Assembly: GCF_000739655.1 (NCBI RefSeq)
Contig: NZ_BATR01000010.1
Location: 62,001 to 126,000, forward strand
Source: Verrucomicrobium sp. BvORR106
GTDB taxonomy: Bacteria > Verrucomicrobiota > Verrucomicrobiia > Verrucomicrobiales > Verrucomicrobiaceae
Reading direction: 5' to 3'
Length of the DNA: 64,000 bases
Shown: one piece after another, positions 45,193 through 53,155 of the stretch
Layout of the letters: each line of letters opens with the position of its first letter
Position numbering within the stretch: position 1 is the stretch's first letter
Program-made: the position numbers and the translations under genes
The notes under the pieces: model-generated
What the model was told of the DNA's origin: nothing
Databases searched by the model: none
Seen by the model: only the letters and a program-made list of their open reading frames with translations

Positions 45193-48100
45193 ATGATATC
45201 CCGTACCCTAAGGCGGCATCTCGCCGCATGGATGGCCCCTGCCCTGTCGGCGGCCTTTGTCATCACCACCCAGGCAGCTCCCAAGTATGAGAGCGGCGTG
45301 GTCAACAACGCCCAGGCCAATGCCACCACGTGGCACACGGTCACCTTCACTACTCCGTTCTCCGCTCCGCCCGTCGTGGTGCTGGGAGCGCCAACGCAGA
45401 CGGATACGCAGGCCATCACCACCCGGGTGAGGAATGTCACGGCGACCAGCTTCCAGTACCAGCTGGACGAGTGGGACTATCTGGACGGCGTGCATGGTGC
45501 GGAAGCCGTACAATACCTCGCCCTCGAGCCGGGGGTGCACACCATCGGCGGCATCACGTGGCAGGCAGGTCGCAGTTCCAGCATCACCAAGTCCGCCTCG
45601 ACGGTGAACTTCACCTCTGCCTTCGGCGCCGCTCCGGTGGTGCTGGCGCAGGTGGAGAGCGCGGTCAACGCCAAGGCGCTCACCTCCCGGGTTCGGCTGG
45701 TGACTACCTCGAACTTTGAGCTGAAGCTCATCACCCAGGAGTCGGACACGGCAGCCGTGTCCGGGGAATCGGTGGGCTGGATCGCCGTGGCGACCGGCAC
45801 GGGCACCGTAGATGGTGCCACCTTCCAGTCGGCTCGCACAGGCACCACGGTCACCCAGGCCTGGACCGCGCAGCTTTTCACCGGGACCCACCGGCAGCCG
45901 CTGTTCTTTGCCCAAGCCCAGACGGTGAACGGAGCAGATCCCTTCACCATCCGCCGGCGCAATCTGAGCACCACCGGGGTGGAGATCTTCCTGGAGGAAG
46001 AACAGTCCGCCGATGCGGAAGTGAATCACGTGGCGGAGGACGTGGGCTACCTCGTCTTTGCCGAGAGCACCGGGGAACTGCGCGCCAAACTCGATCTCGT
46101 GGAACTGGTGCAGAACCAGAGCAGCGCGACGACGTGGCATGCGGAGACCTTTGCCCGCAGCTACACCAATCCTGTGGTGGTCTTTGGCCCCCTCACCCAG
46201 AACGGCGCTGACCCGGTCCGCGTGCGGGTGCGCAACGTCACCAGCACCGGCTTTGAGTGGCAGCAGGATGAGTGGGACTCCCTCGATGGCAGCCACGGGT
46301 CAGAGACCGTGCACTATCTCGTCGCCGAAGAAGGCTCCTACCAGATCGGCGGTCTGCGCTGGCAGTTCGGCCGGTCCACAGGCGTCACCCATACCGCAGC
46401 CACCAAGACGTTTGCCGAGGCCTTCCCGGTAGCGCCAGTGGTCTTTGGCCAGGTGGTCACCACCAATGAGGCCAGCGCGGTGTCCCCCAGGGTCAGCGCT
46501 GTCACCACCACCGGCTTCAGCCTTCGTCTTCAGGAGGAAGAAGCCGCGAACCAGACTCACACAGGTGAGACCGTGCACTACGCCGCTGTCGAGAAGGGCA
46601 GCGGTCGCATCGTCACCAGCCAGTTCGTTGTCGAAGCTGGCAGCTCTGGCGCCAACGTCACGAATGCGTTCAAGACCGTGAACTTTGCCCGCAAGCTGGC
46701 GGACCCGTTTGTCCTGGGTGAGGCCCAGACCCTCAATGAGGCCGACCCCATCGTGGTGCGCCAGCGCAACCTGGGGCCCACCAAGGTGGACCTGCGGGTT
46801 CAAGATGAAACCTCCGCCAACAGCGAGACCACTCATGCTGCCGAGAACGTGGCTTACCTCGTGGTCTCCGGCTCGCTGGACCTGGATGAAGACGGCCTGC
46901 CCGATGCCTGGGAAACTTCCGTGGGCCTGAACCCGGCAGACCCGAATGACGCCGGACTCGACGGCGACGGTGACGGCATCACCAATCTCAATGAATATGC
47001 CTATAGCACCAGCCCGAGCACCTTTGACTCCGGCGGCACGGTCACCGTGGCCGCAAGCGTTTCCGACGGTTATGAGAAAGAAGGCATCCCGGCGCGATTC
47101 ACCGTCAGCCGCACGGGTGGAACCGTGCCCGTAACGGTGTCCTACACCCTCTCCGGCCGCGCCACTGCCCCCGGCACCAGCGGTGCCGACTACGCCACCA
47201 ATAACAACAGCGGTGGCACGCTCAATGGCTCTGTGACCATCGGCTTCAACGCCACCTCTGCGGATGTGGTGATCCAGCCTGTGGTGGATACGGTGAACGA
47301 GTACCCGGAAACGGTCGTGCTCACCCTAAGCAGTGGCAGCACCTACACGGTGGGTTCCGCCTCCAACAGCACCGCCCAGGTGAATGACGCCACGGCTACC
47401 ACGGCCAATGAAGAGCTCTTCGTCGCCTTCCTGGGCCGCCAGGGCTCCGCCCAGACCTATGCGTCCGGCTTTGCCACCATCCACCTGAATGGCCCCAAGA
47501 ACGCCGCCCGGGTGAACCTGAGCTTCAGCGGTTTGACCTCGAACCAGACCAATGCGTATCTCCGCTACGGCGTCGCCTCCGGTGTCGGACCCGAGCTGCG
47601 CCCCACCCTGCCCATCGGCCAAGTGGTGAACGAGCCCTGGACCATCATTCCCGTGGGGGCGCTCACCGGCCAGAACATCGTGGATTCGCTCTACCAGGTC
47701 GGTGGAAAATGGGTGTACCTCAACATCGGTACAGGATCCTACCCTGCCGGTGAGATCACCGGGATCGCAGGTCGCCAGACGGGCTCCAGCACCTTCACCC
47801 CGCCACCCGCACCGCCCGCCATCACCGCGCTCACGGGAGATGCGCTGAAGCAGGATGTGGCCCGCTTCCTCACCCAGGCCACCTTTGGCCCCACCAAGGC
47901 AGACATCGACGCGCTCGTGACCCAGATCAACACGACGCACGCCGGCAACCGGATCGCGTCGTACAACGCCTGGATCGACGCCCAATACGCCCTGGATGCG
48001 ACCAAGCTGCTGGCCTACACCGAAGCCGCTGACGCCCACGAATGGACCCTGCGCGGGGCCAGCCCGAGCAACTTCGTCAACAACAACGAGCCCCGGCACC

Positions 48101-49653
48101 ACAACCGGCGTCGCGGCTGGTGGACCCTCTCCGCCAAGGCCCACGACCAGCTCCGCCAACGCGTTGGATTCGCCCTCAGCGAAATCCTGGTGACCTCTGA
48201 TGAACTCAACATCCTGCGCACCCGCCACTATGGCCTGGCCAACTACTACGACCTCCTGGCGGCGGCGGCGGACGGCAACTATCGCACGCTGCTGGAGAAC
48301 GTGAGCAAGAGCCCCGTCCTGGGCAAGTACCTCAGCCACCTGCAGAACCAGAAAGCCATCCTCGATGGCAACGGCAACGTGCTGGTGAGCCCGGATGAGA
48401 ACTACGCCCGTGAAATCCTGCAACTGTTCTCCATCGGCCTGGTGCATCGTCACCCCGATGGCAGCCTCAAGCTGGGCCCAGACGGCCTCCCCATCCAGAC
48501 CTACAACAATGACGACATCACGAACCTGGCCCGGGTCTTTACCGGCTGGAGCTTCAGCAAACGTCATGGAGCAGCAGCGGATGGCTATCCGGTGGTGGAC
48601 AACACCAACTTCAACCAGGGGAACGGCCCGGCCTACTTCCAGGCCTCCTGGACGAATCCGCTGAAGAACTTCGTCACCCACCATGACACAGGCGCGAAGA
48701 CGGTGCTCGGCAGCAACATCGCCTCCGGTCTCAACGGACAGCAGGACCTGACGGCGGCGCTGAACATCATCTTCGCCCACCCCAATGTCGGCCCCTTCAT
48801 CAGCCATCTGCTCATCCAGCGGCTTGTCACCTCGAACCCCAGCGCCGGCTACATCCACCGCGTGACACAGAAGTTCGAGGACAACGGCTCCGGTGTGCGC
48901 GGCGACTTGAAGGCCGTCATCAAGGCAGTCCTGCTGGACTACGAGGCCCGCAGCCTGGACGTGGTGAACAATATCGGCTACGGCAAGCCCAAGGAACCCA
49001 TCGTCCGCTACGTGCAGCTGCTGCGCGCGCTCGGAGCCTGGTCTGACCTGCCGCTGAGCACCCTCTCCAGCCACGGTTATCCCGCGGGCCAGCTCAACAA
49101 CTTCCCCTCCGGGACGACGCTGCTGCGCTATCCGAACACGGACGCCCGCCTGGCCCAGACTCCGCAGAGCGCACCGAGCGTGTTCAACTGGTTCCTCCCC
49201 GGTTACAATCCCGGCGGTGCCACGGGTGCCGCCGGCCTGGTGGCCCCCGAGCTGCAGCTGAGCACGGAGACGAGCGTGGTTCAAGCCATCAACTACCACT
49301 ACACCGTCGCCCAGGTGAACAACGGCCAGGGGGTGGACGCCCTCTACGGAGCCACGGTTGCCCTGGACGACAACGTCCGGCTGGACCGCACCCCCTATGA
49401 GACGCTCTACGACGCGGAGATCACCGCCGGCAAAACCGTGCCCCAGGCCCTGGCCACCGTGCTGGACGCCCTGGATCTGGTGCTGACCTCCGGCAATCTC
49501 AAGGCCCGCTACGCCAGCGCCGCCGCGCCCAACCCACGCAGTGTCATCATCGACTCCGGGGCCTCCCTGGCCGCCGGCACCACCACCGCAGTGCGGGTGA
49601 AGGAGCTGCTCTACCTCATCGCCACCTCGCCGGAGTTCGTCATCCAGAAGTGA
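45193..49653 (+). CDS. Exported DUF1800 protein with lectin-like N-terminal repeats (module copy 3)
   Basis: 1486 residues. After the signal peptide, residues about 30-560 hold at least four related modules of about 105-130 aa with the theme 'ppVVvlg..tqng.dp..vRvrnvt.tgF', an acidic Glu-rich strand and 'H..E.VgYLav'. These resemble H-type lectin/discoidin-like domains. Then TSP3 calcium motifs (DLDEDGLPDAWE, about 562), Calx-beta-like (about 616-733), a CHRD-like domain (about 738-861) and DUF1800 (about 883-1486; FLTQATFGPT, RRGWWTLSAKAHDQLRQRVG, PDENYAREILQLFSIGL). It differs from copies 1 and 2 mainly by the lectin-like array. The DUF1501 gene starts 40 bases later. Confidence 0.92.
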   Translation: MISRTLRRHLAAWMAPALSAAFVITTQAAPKYESGVVNNAQANATTWHTVTFTTPFSAPPVVVLGAPTQTDTQAITTRVRNVTATSFQYQLDEWDYLDGVHGAEAVQYLALEPGVHTIGGITWQAGRSSSITKSASTVNFTSAFGAAPVVLAQVESAVNAKALTSRVRLVTTSNFELKLITQESDTAAVSGESVGWIAVATGTGTVDGATFQSARTGTTVTQAWTAQLFTGTHRQPLFFAQAQTVNGADPFTIRRRNLSTTGVEIFLEEEQSADAEVNHVAEDVGYLVFAESTGELRAKLDLVELVQNQSSATTWHAETFARSYTNPVVVFGPLTQNGADPVRVRVRNVTSTGFEWQQDEWDSLDGSHGSETVHYLVAEEGSYQIGGLRWQFGRSTGVTHTAATKTFAEAFPVAPVVFGQVVTTNEASAVSPRVSAVTTTGFSLRLQEEEAANQTHTGETVHYAAVEKGSGRIVTSQFVVEAGSSGANVTNAFKTVNFARKLADPFVLGEAQTLNEADPIVVRQRNLGPTKVDLRVQDETSANSETTHAAENVAYLVVSGSLDLDEDGLPDAWETSVGLNPADPNDAGLDGDGDGITNLNEYAYSTSPSTFDSGGTVTVAASVSDGYEKEGIPARFTVSRTGGTVPVTVSYTLSGRATAPGTSGADYATNNNSGGTLNGSVTIGFNATSADVVIQPVVDTVNEYPETVVLTLSSGSTYTVGSASNSTAQVNDATATTANEELFVAFLGRQGSAQTYASGFATIHLNGPKNAARVNLSFSGLTSNQTNAYLRYGVASGVGPELRPTLPIGQVVNEPWTIIPVGALTGQNIVDSLYQVGGKWVYLNIGTGSYPAGEITGIAGRQTGSSTFTPPPAPPAITALTGDALKQDVARFLTQATFGPTKADIDALVTQINTTHAGNRIASYNAWIDAQYALDATKLLAYTEAADAHEWTLRGASPSNFVNNNEPRHHNRRRGWWTLSAKAHDQLRQRVGFALSEILVTSDELNILRTRHYGLANYYDLLAAAADGNYRTLLENVSKSPVLGKYLSHLQNQKAILDGNGNVLVSPDENYAREILQLFSIGLVHRHPDGSLKLGPDGLPIQTYNNDDITNLARVFTGWSFSKRHGAAADGYPVVDNTNFNQGNGPAYFQASWTNPLKNFVTHHDTGAKTVLGSNIASGLNGQQDLTAALNIIFAHPNVGPFISHLLIQRLVTSNPSAGYIHRVTQKFEDNGSGVRGDLKAVIKAVLLDYEARSLDVVNNIGYGKPKEPIVRYVQLLRALGAWSDLPLSTLSSHGYPAGQLNNFPSGTTLLRYPNTDARLAQTPQSAPSVFNWFLPGYNPGGATGAAGLVAPELQLSTETSVVQAINYHYTVAQVNNGQGVDALYGATVALDDNVRLDRTPYETLYDAEITAGKTVPQALATVLDALDLVLTSGNLKARYASAAAPNPRSVIIDSGASLAAGTTTAVRVKELLYLIATSPEFVIQK

Positions 49654-49693
49654 CCCTCCTCAGAAAGTTACAACCTAGAACTTCTTTTGAACC

Positions 49694-51208
49694 ATGAAAA
49701 AGAATGATCGTGAATTGCTCGCCACCCGCCGCCGCTTTCTGCGCCAGTCCACCTGCTCGGCGCTGGGCATCACCGGCGTGGTGAACACCCTGGCGCACCT
49801 GCGCCTGGTGAACTCCGCCCTGGCCCAGGCCGCCCCCCTGCCGGATTACAAGGCCCTGGTGGTGATCTTCCTCTTCGGAGGCAATGACTCCAACAACCTG
49901 CTCATCCCGCAGAAGAACCATCCGGCCTATGCCGACTACAAGAGCGCCCGCGGAGTGCTGAAGATCCTGGACCCCACCGACAGCGCCTACGTGTCTGGAG
50001 ATCCTGCCTCCATCCCGCTCACCACCACGAGCGGCGACTATGGGGTGCACCCGTCCGCCCAGGGGCTGGCCACCTTGTTCAACACCGGCGAGCTGGCCTT
50101 CGTCTCCAATGTCGGCACGCTGCTGTATCCCACCACGCGAGCCCAGTTCCAGGCCGGTTCCGTGCCGCTGCCGCCGCAGCTCTTCTCCCACTCGGACCAG
50201 CAGGTGCAGTGGCAGAGCTCGGTGCCAGACCAGCCGTTCACCAGTGGCTGGGGCGGCCGCGTGGCAGACTTGCTGGCGGCGCAAAGCTACGCGCAGGGGC
50301 AGGTCTCCCTCTCCGTCAGCCTCGCCGGCATCAACAGCCTTCAGGTAGGCAACCAGGAGGTACAGTATGCCCTCACGCCAGACGGAGCAGTGCCTCTCAC
50401 CGGATACAGCGATGCCACCGGGCCCTATGGACTGGCGTTAAACACCAACGGCACGTACAAGAACTCGCTGCAAGGCAAGCGGCTCAAGGCGTTCGATGAC
50501 ATAACCCACTACACCTACCAGCATCTGCTGGAGGACTCCCATGCCGGAGTGGTGAAGCGCGCCCAGGCCAATGAAGGTCTCGTAGGTGCCGCCTTCACCG
50601 AGGCCGCCGCCTCCGGGGTGGACTTCGACACGCTCTTCACCAATGCCCAGACCACTCTGGGCGACCAACTCAAGGCCATTGCCAAGCTCATCGCCGGGCG
50701 CAACAGCCTGGGGAACCGCCGGCAGATCTTCTTTGCCAGCATTGGGGGCTTTGATACGCACCAAGACCAGCTCGATGCACAGGTGAACTTGGTCGGGGAG
50801 CTCAGCGGAGCCTTCAAGGCCTTCCGTGATACTCTGGTGGCGCTGGGTGTCTATGACAACGTGCTCTCGGTGACGCACTCCGACTTCACGCGCACGCTCA
50901 CCCCCAATGGTCAAGACCCGAACACCGCCGGCTCCGACCACGGCTGGGGCGGTCACCAGATCGTCTTTGGCGGTCCGGTGAATGGCGGCCAGGTCTACGG
51001 CACCTTCCCCAGCCTGAAGCTGGGGCAGGACCAGGATGCTGGCTCCAGCAACCGCGGTCGCTGGATACCCACCACCTCTGTGGACCAGTACGCGGCGGTG
51101 GCGGCGAACTGGCTGGGCGTCAGCAGCGGGGACCTGGGCACCATCTTCCCCAACATTGGTCGTTTCAATGATCCCTTCGCCGGCAGCGCCAACCTTGGAT
51201 TTGTATGA
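49694..51208 (+). CDS. Tat-exported DUF1501 protein (module copy 3)
   Basis: 504 residues. Twin-arginine signal TRRRFLRQSTCSALGITG with an Ala-rich cut region (NSALAQAA). Motifs FLFGGNDSNN, GGFDTHQDQ, SDFTRT and GSDHGWGGH are kept. More diverged from copies 1 and 2 than they are from each other. Its stop overlaps the start of the pseudopilin-tail gene by four bases (ATGA at 51205), which argues that the two are made together. Confidence 0.92.
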   Translation: MKKNDRELLATRRRFLRQSTCSALGITGVVNTLAHLRLVNSALAQAAPLPDYKALVVIFLFGGNDSNNLLIPQKNHPAYADYKSARGVLKILDPTDSAYVSGDPASIPLTTTSGDYGVHPSAQGLATLFNTGELAFVSNVGTLLYPTTRAQFQAGSVPLPPQLFSHSDQQVQWQSSVPDQPFTSGWGGRVADLLAAQSYAQGQVSLSVSLAGINSLQVGNQEVQYALTPDGAVPLTGYSDATGPYGLALNTNGTYKNSLQGKRLKAFDDITHYTYQHLLEDSHAGVVKRAQANEGLVGAAFTEAAASGVDFDTLFTNAQTTLGDQLKAIAKLIAGRNSLGNRRQIFFASIGGFDTHQDQLDAQVNLVGELSGAFKAFRDTLVALGVYDNVLSVTHSDFTRTLTPNGQDPNTAGSDHGWGGHQIVFGGPVNGGQVYGTFPSLKLGQDQDAGSSNRGRWIPTTSVDQYAAVAANWLGVSSGDLGTIFPNIGRFNDPFAGSANLGFV

Positions 51209-51840
51209 GTCACGCAGCAACATCCTTAACTTTGTCCGGAAGCGGTCGGGTGGCCGTGGCAGGAGCGTTCGGTCTGGCACTGCTGGGCGGAGTGGCCACC
51301 ATCTGGCTGCTCACCCGGCATGTGCCGGACGGTTCGGCTCAAACGAGCGTGTTTCGCGACACGTTCACGCCACGGCCCACTGCATCGCCTCTCCCTGCGC
51401 CTCCGCTTCCAGCAACACCTGTGCTGGCCAAAGCCGCGCCTCATATCGATGGCCGCATCCTTGCCACGCGCAAGGACGGCCTGGTGGTGGTGCCGGACCT
51501 CGCCGCCGAAGCCGCAGAGCTCAACGCCAAGGAGTCCACCATCCAAAGGGATCTCGAGATCCTCGAAACTCTGGTCGGTTTCTTCCGGAGCTTTCAGTAC
51601 GGGGAGAACCCCTTCGGAGGGGAGAACGATGAAATCGTGGCCCAGCTCTCTGGTCGCAACCCCAGGAATCTGGCGGTGATCCTTCCAGAGAGCCCGTCGA
51701 TCGACAGCCGCGGACGGCTGCTGGACCGGTGGGGCACCCCCTTCCACTTCCACCCGGTGACCCATGAGGTTCTGGAAATCACTTCCGCAGGGCCCGATGG
51801 AAAACTCTGGACGGCCGATGACGTGAAGAGCGTGCCGTGA
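51205..51840 (+). CDS. Membrane-anchored protein with a pseudopilin-like tail (module copy 3)
   Basis: 211 residues. N-terminal helix (VAVAGAFGLALLGGVATIWLL), Pro/Ala linker, then a helical segment and the tail DRWGTPFHFHPVTHEVLEIT and AGPDGKLWTADD. It retains GENPFGGENDEIVAQLSGRN, matching the copy 1 and 2 pattern (GGNPSGQNEDIVAAILGEN). Translationally coupled to DUF1501 through ATGA. No prepilin cleavage site. Confidence 0.85.
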   Translation: MSHAATSLTLSGSGRVAVAGAFGLALLGGVATIWLLTRHVPDGSAQTSVFRDTFTPRPTASPLPAPPLPATPVLAKAAPHIDGRILATRKDGLVVVPDLAAEAAELNAKESTIQRDLEILETLVGFFRSFQYGENPFGGENDEIVAQLSGRNPRNLAVILPESPSIDSRGRLLDRWGTPFHFHPVTHEVLEITSAGPDGKLWTADDVKSVP

Positions 51841-51920
51841 GGCCGTGGTCGACGGGCAATTTGTCAGTCAGTCAGTGATAGTGTGAGTATGAAGTGTGTT
51901 AGTGCGCGTTGGTGAAAAAG

Positions 51921-51960
51921 AGAAGCCCATTCCCAGGGTTGGGGATGGGCTTCTTCTTTT
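51921..51960. terminator. Rho-independent terminator after module copy 3
   Basis: The stem agaagcccattccc pairs with ggggatgggcttct, followed by ttcttctttt on the plus strand; the minus side also has T-rich sequence. It lies about 80 bases after the pseudopilin-tail stop and probably ends the copy 3 operon. Confidence 0.85.
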
Positions 51961-52106
51961 GAGGGTGGGATGAAGCGGTGTCGAGACAACGCCGAGAAGC
52001 GACAAGCGCACCGGCCATTAAAAGGAGCGAGGGACATTCATACCCCGGTCCCGGCCAACTTCCCATGAAGACTCCTCGTCCTCTCAAACCAAAACACTCT
52101 GAACTT

Positions 52107-52175
52107 CTGTGGGGCGACCACTCCGATTGCCTCCGTCAGGAGCCGCTCACAGCAAGCGGAGCGCTTGCCCTCCAG
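52107..52175 (+). repeat. 69-bp element with terminal inverted repeats (copy a)
   Basis: It starts ctgtggggc and ends gccctccag, near-perfect terminal inverted repeats. It matches, in reverse, the 69-bp element at 63918-63986 (ctgtagggc...gccctacag). Degenerate partial copies lie around 52340-52383 and 52587-52650. Confidence 0.75.
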
Positions 52176-52535
52176 TACTTATAACCGACTGCTATCGAAA
52201 CAGCGAGGCGGATTGTTGAATGCCGGAGGCATCACAGCCATTAGCCGAGGGTTGAGCGTAGCGACATCTCCGGAGAGCTAGATTTTTGTGTTCACCCTGA
52301 AGGGGTGACAGCGACGTCCGCCTGCAAATGGAAATCATCGACTCCAGGAGTCGCTCACGGCAATCGGGGCCCTTGCCCTGCAGTACTTATAACTGACTAA
52401 GATCGAAACAGCGAGGCGGATTGTTGGATGCCGGAGGCATCACAGCCATTAGCCGGGGGTCGAGCGTAGCGACACCCCCGGAGAGCTAGAATTTTGTTCT
52501 CACCCTGAAGGGGTGACAGCAACGTCCGCCTGCAA
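52137..52535 (+). repeat. Two 191-bp direct repeats with a 208-bp period
   Basis: 52137-52327 and 52345-52535 align without gaps, with roughly nine in ten bases identical. Each holds the small palindromes tgccggaggca and caccctgaaggggtg and the phrase cagccattagccg. An inverted copy of the core lies at about 52786-52850. Confidence 0.85.
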
Positions 52536-52688
52536 TGGATCTCGCTGGCATCCACTCCTTGGCGCTCGGCTACTCCCAAAAAATGGACATCCACTCCGAT
52601 TGCCTTCTTCATGGGCCGCCCACGGCAATCGGGGCGCTTGCCCTACAGCGTCAATAACCGATTATAATCGGAACAGTGTGGAGGGGAA

Positions 52689-52742
52689 GTTGGGTGCCGA
52701 GGCGACGTTGAGTGCCGAGGCGACGTTGAGTGCCGAGGCGAC
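52689..52742 (+). repeat. 18-bp tandem repeat, three units
   Basis: Units 52689-52706, 52707-52724 and 52725-52742 read gttg(a/g)gtgccgaggcgac. The first unit differs from the others at one base. Confidence 0.85.
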
Positions 52743-52773
52743 GTCGCTGGCATCCACTCCGGGATGCAATACT

Positions 52774-52880
52774 GAATCTGATCTTCCGGAGGTGTCAGTC
52801 GCTACGCTCCTTCAACCATCCGGCTAATGGCTATGATGCCTCCGGCATCGGACCATCCGGGCCGGACAAGATCAGATCGG
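52774..52880. repeat. Large palindrome around an inverted repeat core
   Basis: The left arm near 52775-52790 (aatctgatcttccgga) is complementary to the right arm near 52862-52880 (ccggacaagatcagatc), with a small offset. Between the arms lies the inverted copy of the gccggaggcat...cattagccgg core seen in the 191-bp repeats. Confidence 0.65.
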
Positions 52881-52923
52881 CGACCTAACTTCCCGATGAG
52901 CGTGCTGCGTGATGAGACCTAAG

Positions 52924-52978
52924 CCAATCGCTCCGTTCACCATCGGCGGTTGTGCAAGCACAAACCGCCGCTCCTTGG
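52924..52978 (+). repeat. 55-bp element (copy a)
   Basis: It starts ccaatcgctccgttcaccat. It is the reverse complement of 63826-63880 with one mismatch in 55 bases. The centre is itself palindromic (gcggttgtgc...gcacaaaccgc). The downstream sequence (cacaaaggcaggctaaagcccg) also matches the other copy after a gap. Confidence 0.9.
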
Positions 52979-53065
52979 GGGATTCGCGTAATCCTCGTCA
53001 CACAAAGGCAGGCTAAAGCCCGCCACCATTTTCAACGTCGCAGCACTCGCCACCACCTCATCATC

Positions 53066-53103
53066 ACAAAAAAAGTGCCCCGTCCGAAACCGGACGGGGC
53101 ACT
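53066..53103 (-). terminator. Rho-independent terminator of the first inverse autotransporter gene
   Basis: A perfect 13-bp stem, agtgccccgtccg (53074-53086) with cggacggggcact (53091-53103), and a 4-base loop. On the minus strand it is followed by a run of seven T. It lies about 53 bases after the stop at 53156. Confidence 0.92.
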
Positions 53104-53155
53104 CTCGTTTTTACAATGCAATCAAGTCAACTACCACTGAGTGGCGATCCACACA

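Larger units (their letters stand above)
51841..53155. other. Gene-free repeat nest of about 1.3 kb
   Basis: No supportable gene. The region contains two terminators, a 69-bp element with terminal inverted repeats, two 191-bp direct repeats, an inverted third copy of their core, three tandem 18-mers and a 55-bp element that recurs near the right edge of the window. Small frames crossing it are repeat translations. Confidence 0.7.

Noticed and set aside
47326-49299. 657-codon minus-strand frame opposite DUF1800 copy 3
   Set aside because: Shadow of a conserved DUF1800 gene.
52689-52742. Tandem repeats considered as a CRISPR array
   Set aside because: The units are contiguous with no spacers and no cas genes are present.
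52513-52827. 104-codon frame with repeated LSAEAT
   Set aside because: It translates the 18-bp tandem repeat and flanking intergenic elements; no homology or ribosome-binding site.
51841-53155. Insertion sequence remnant
   Set aside because: No transposase fragment could be read in any frame; the repeats are short palindromic elements only.
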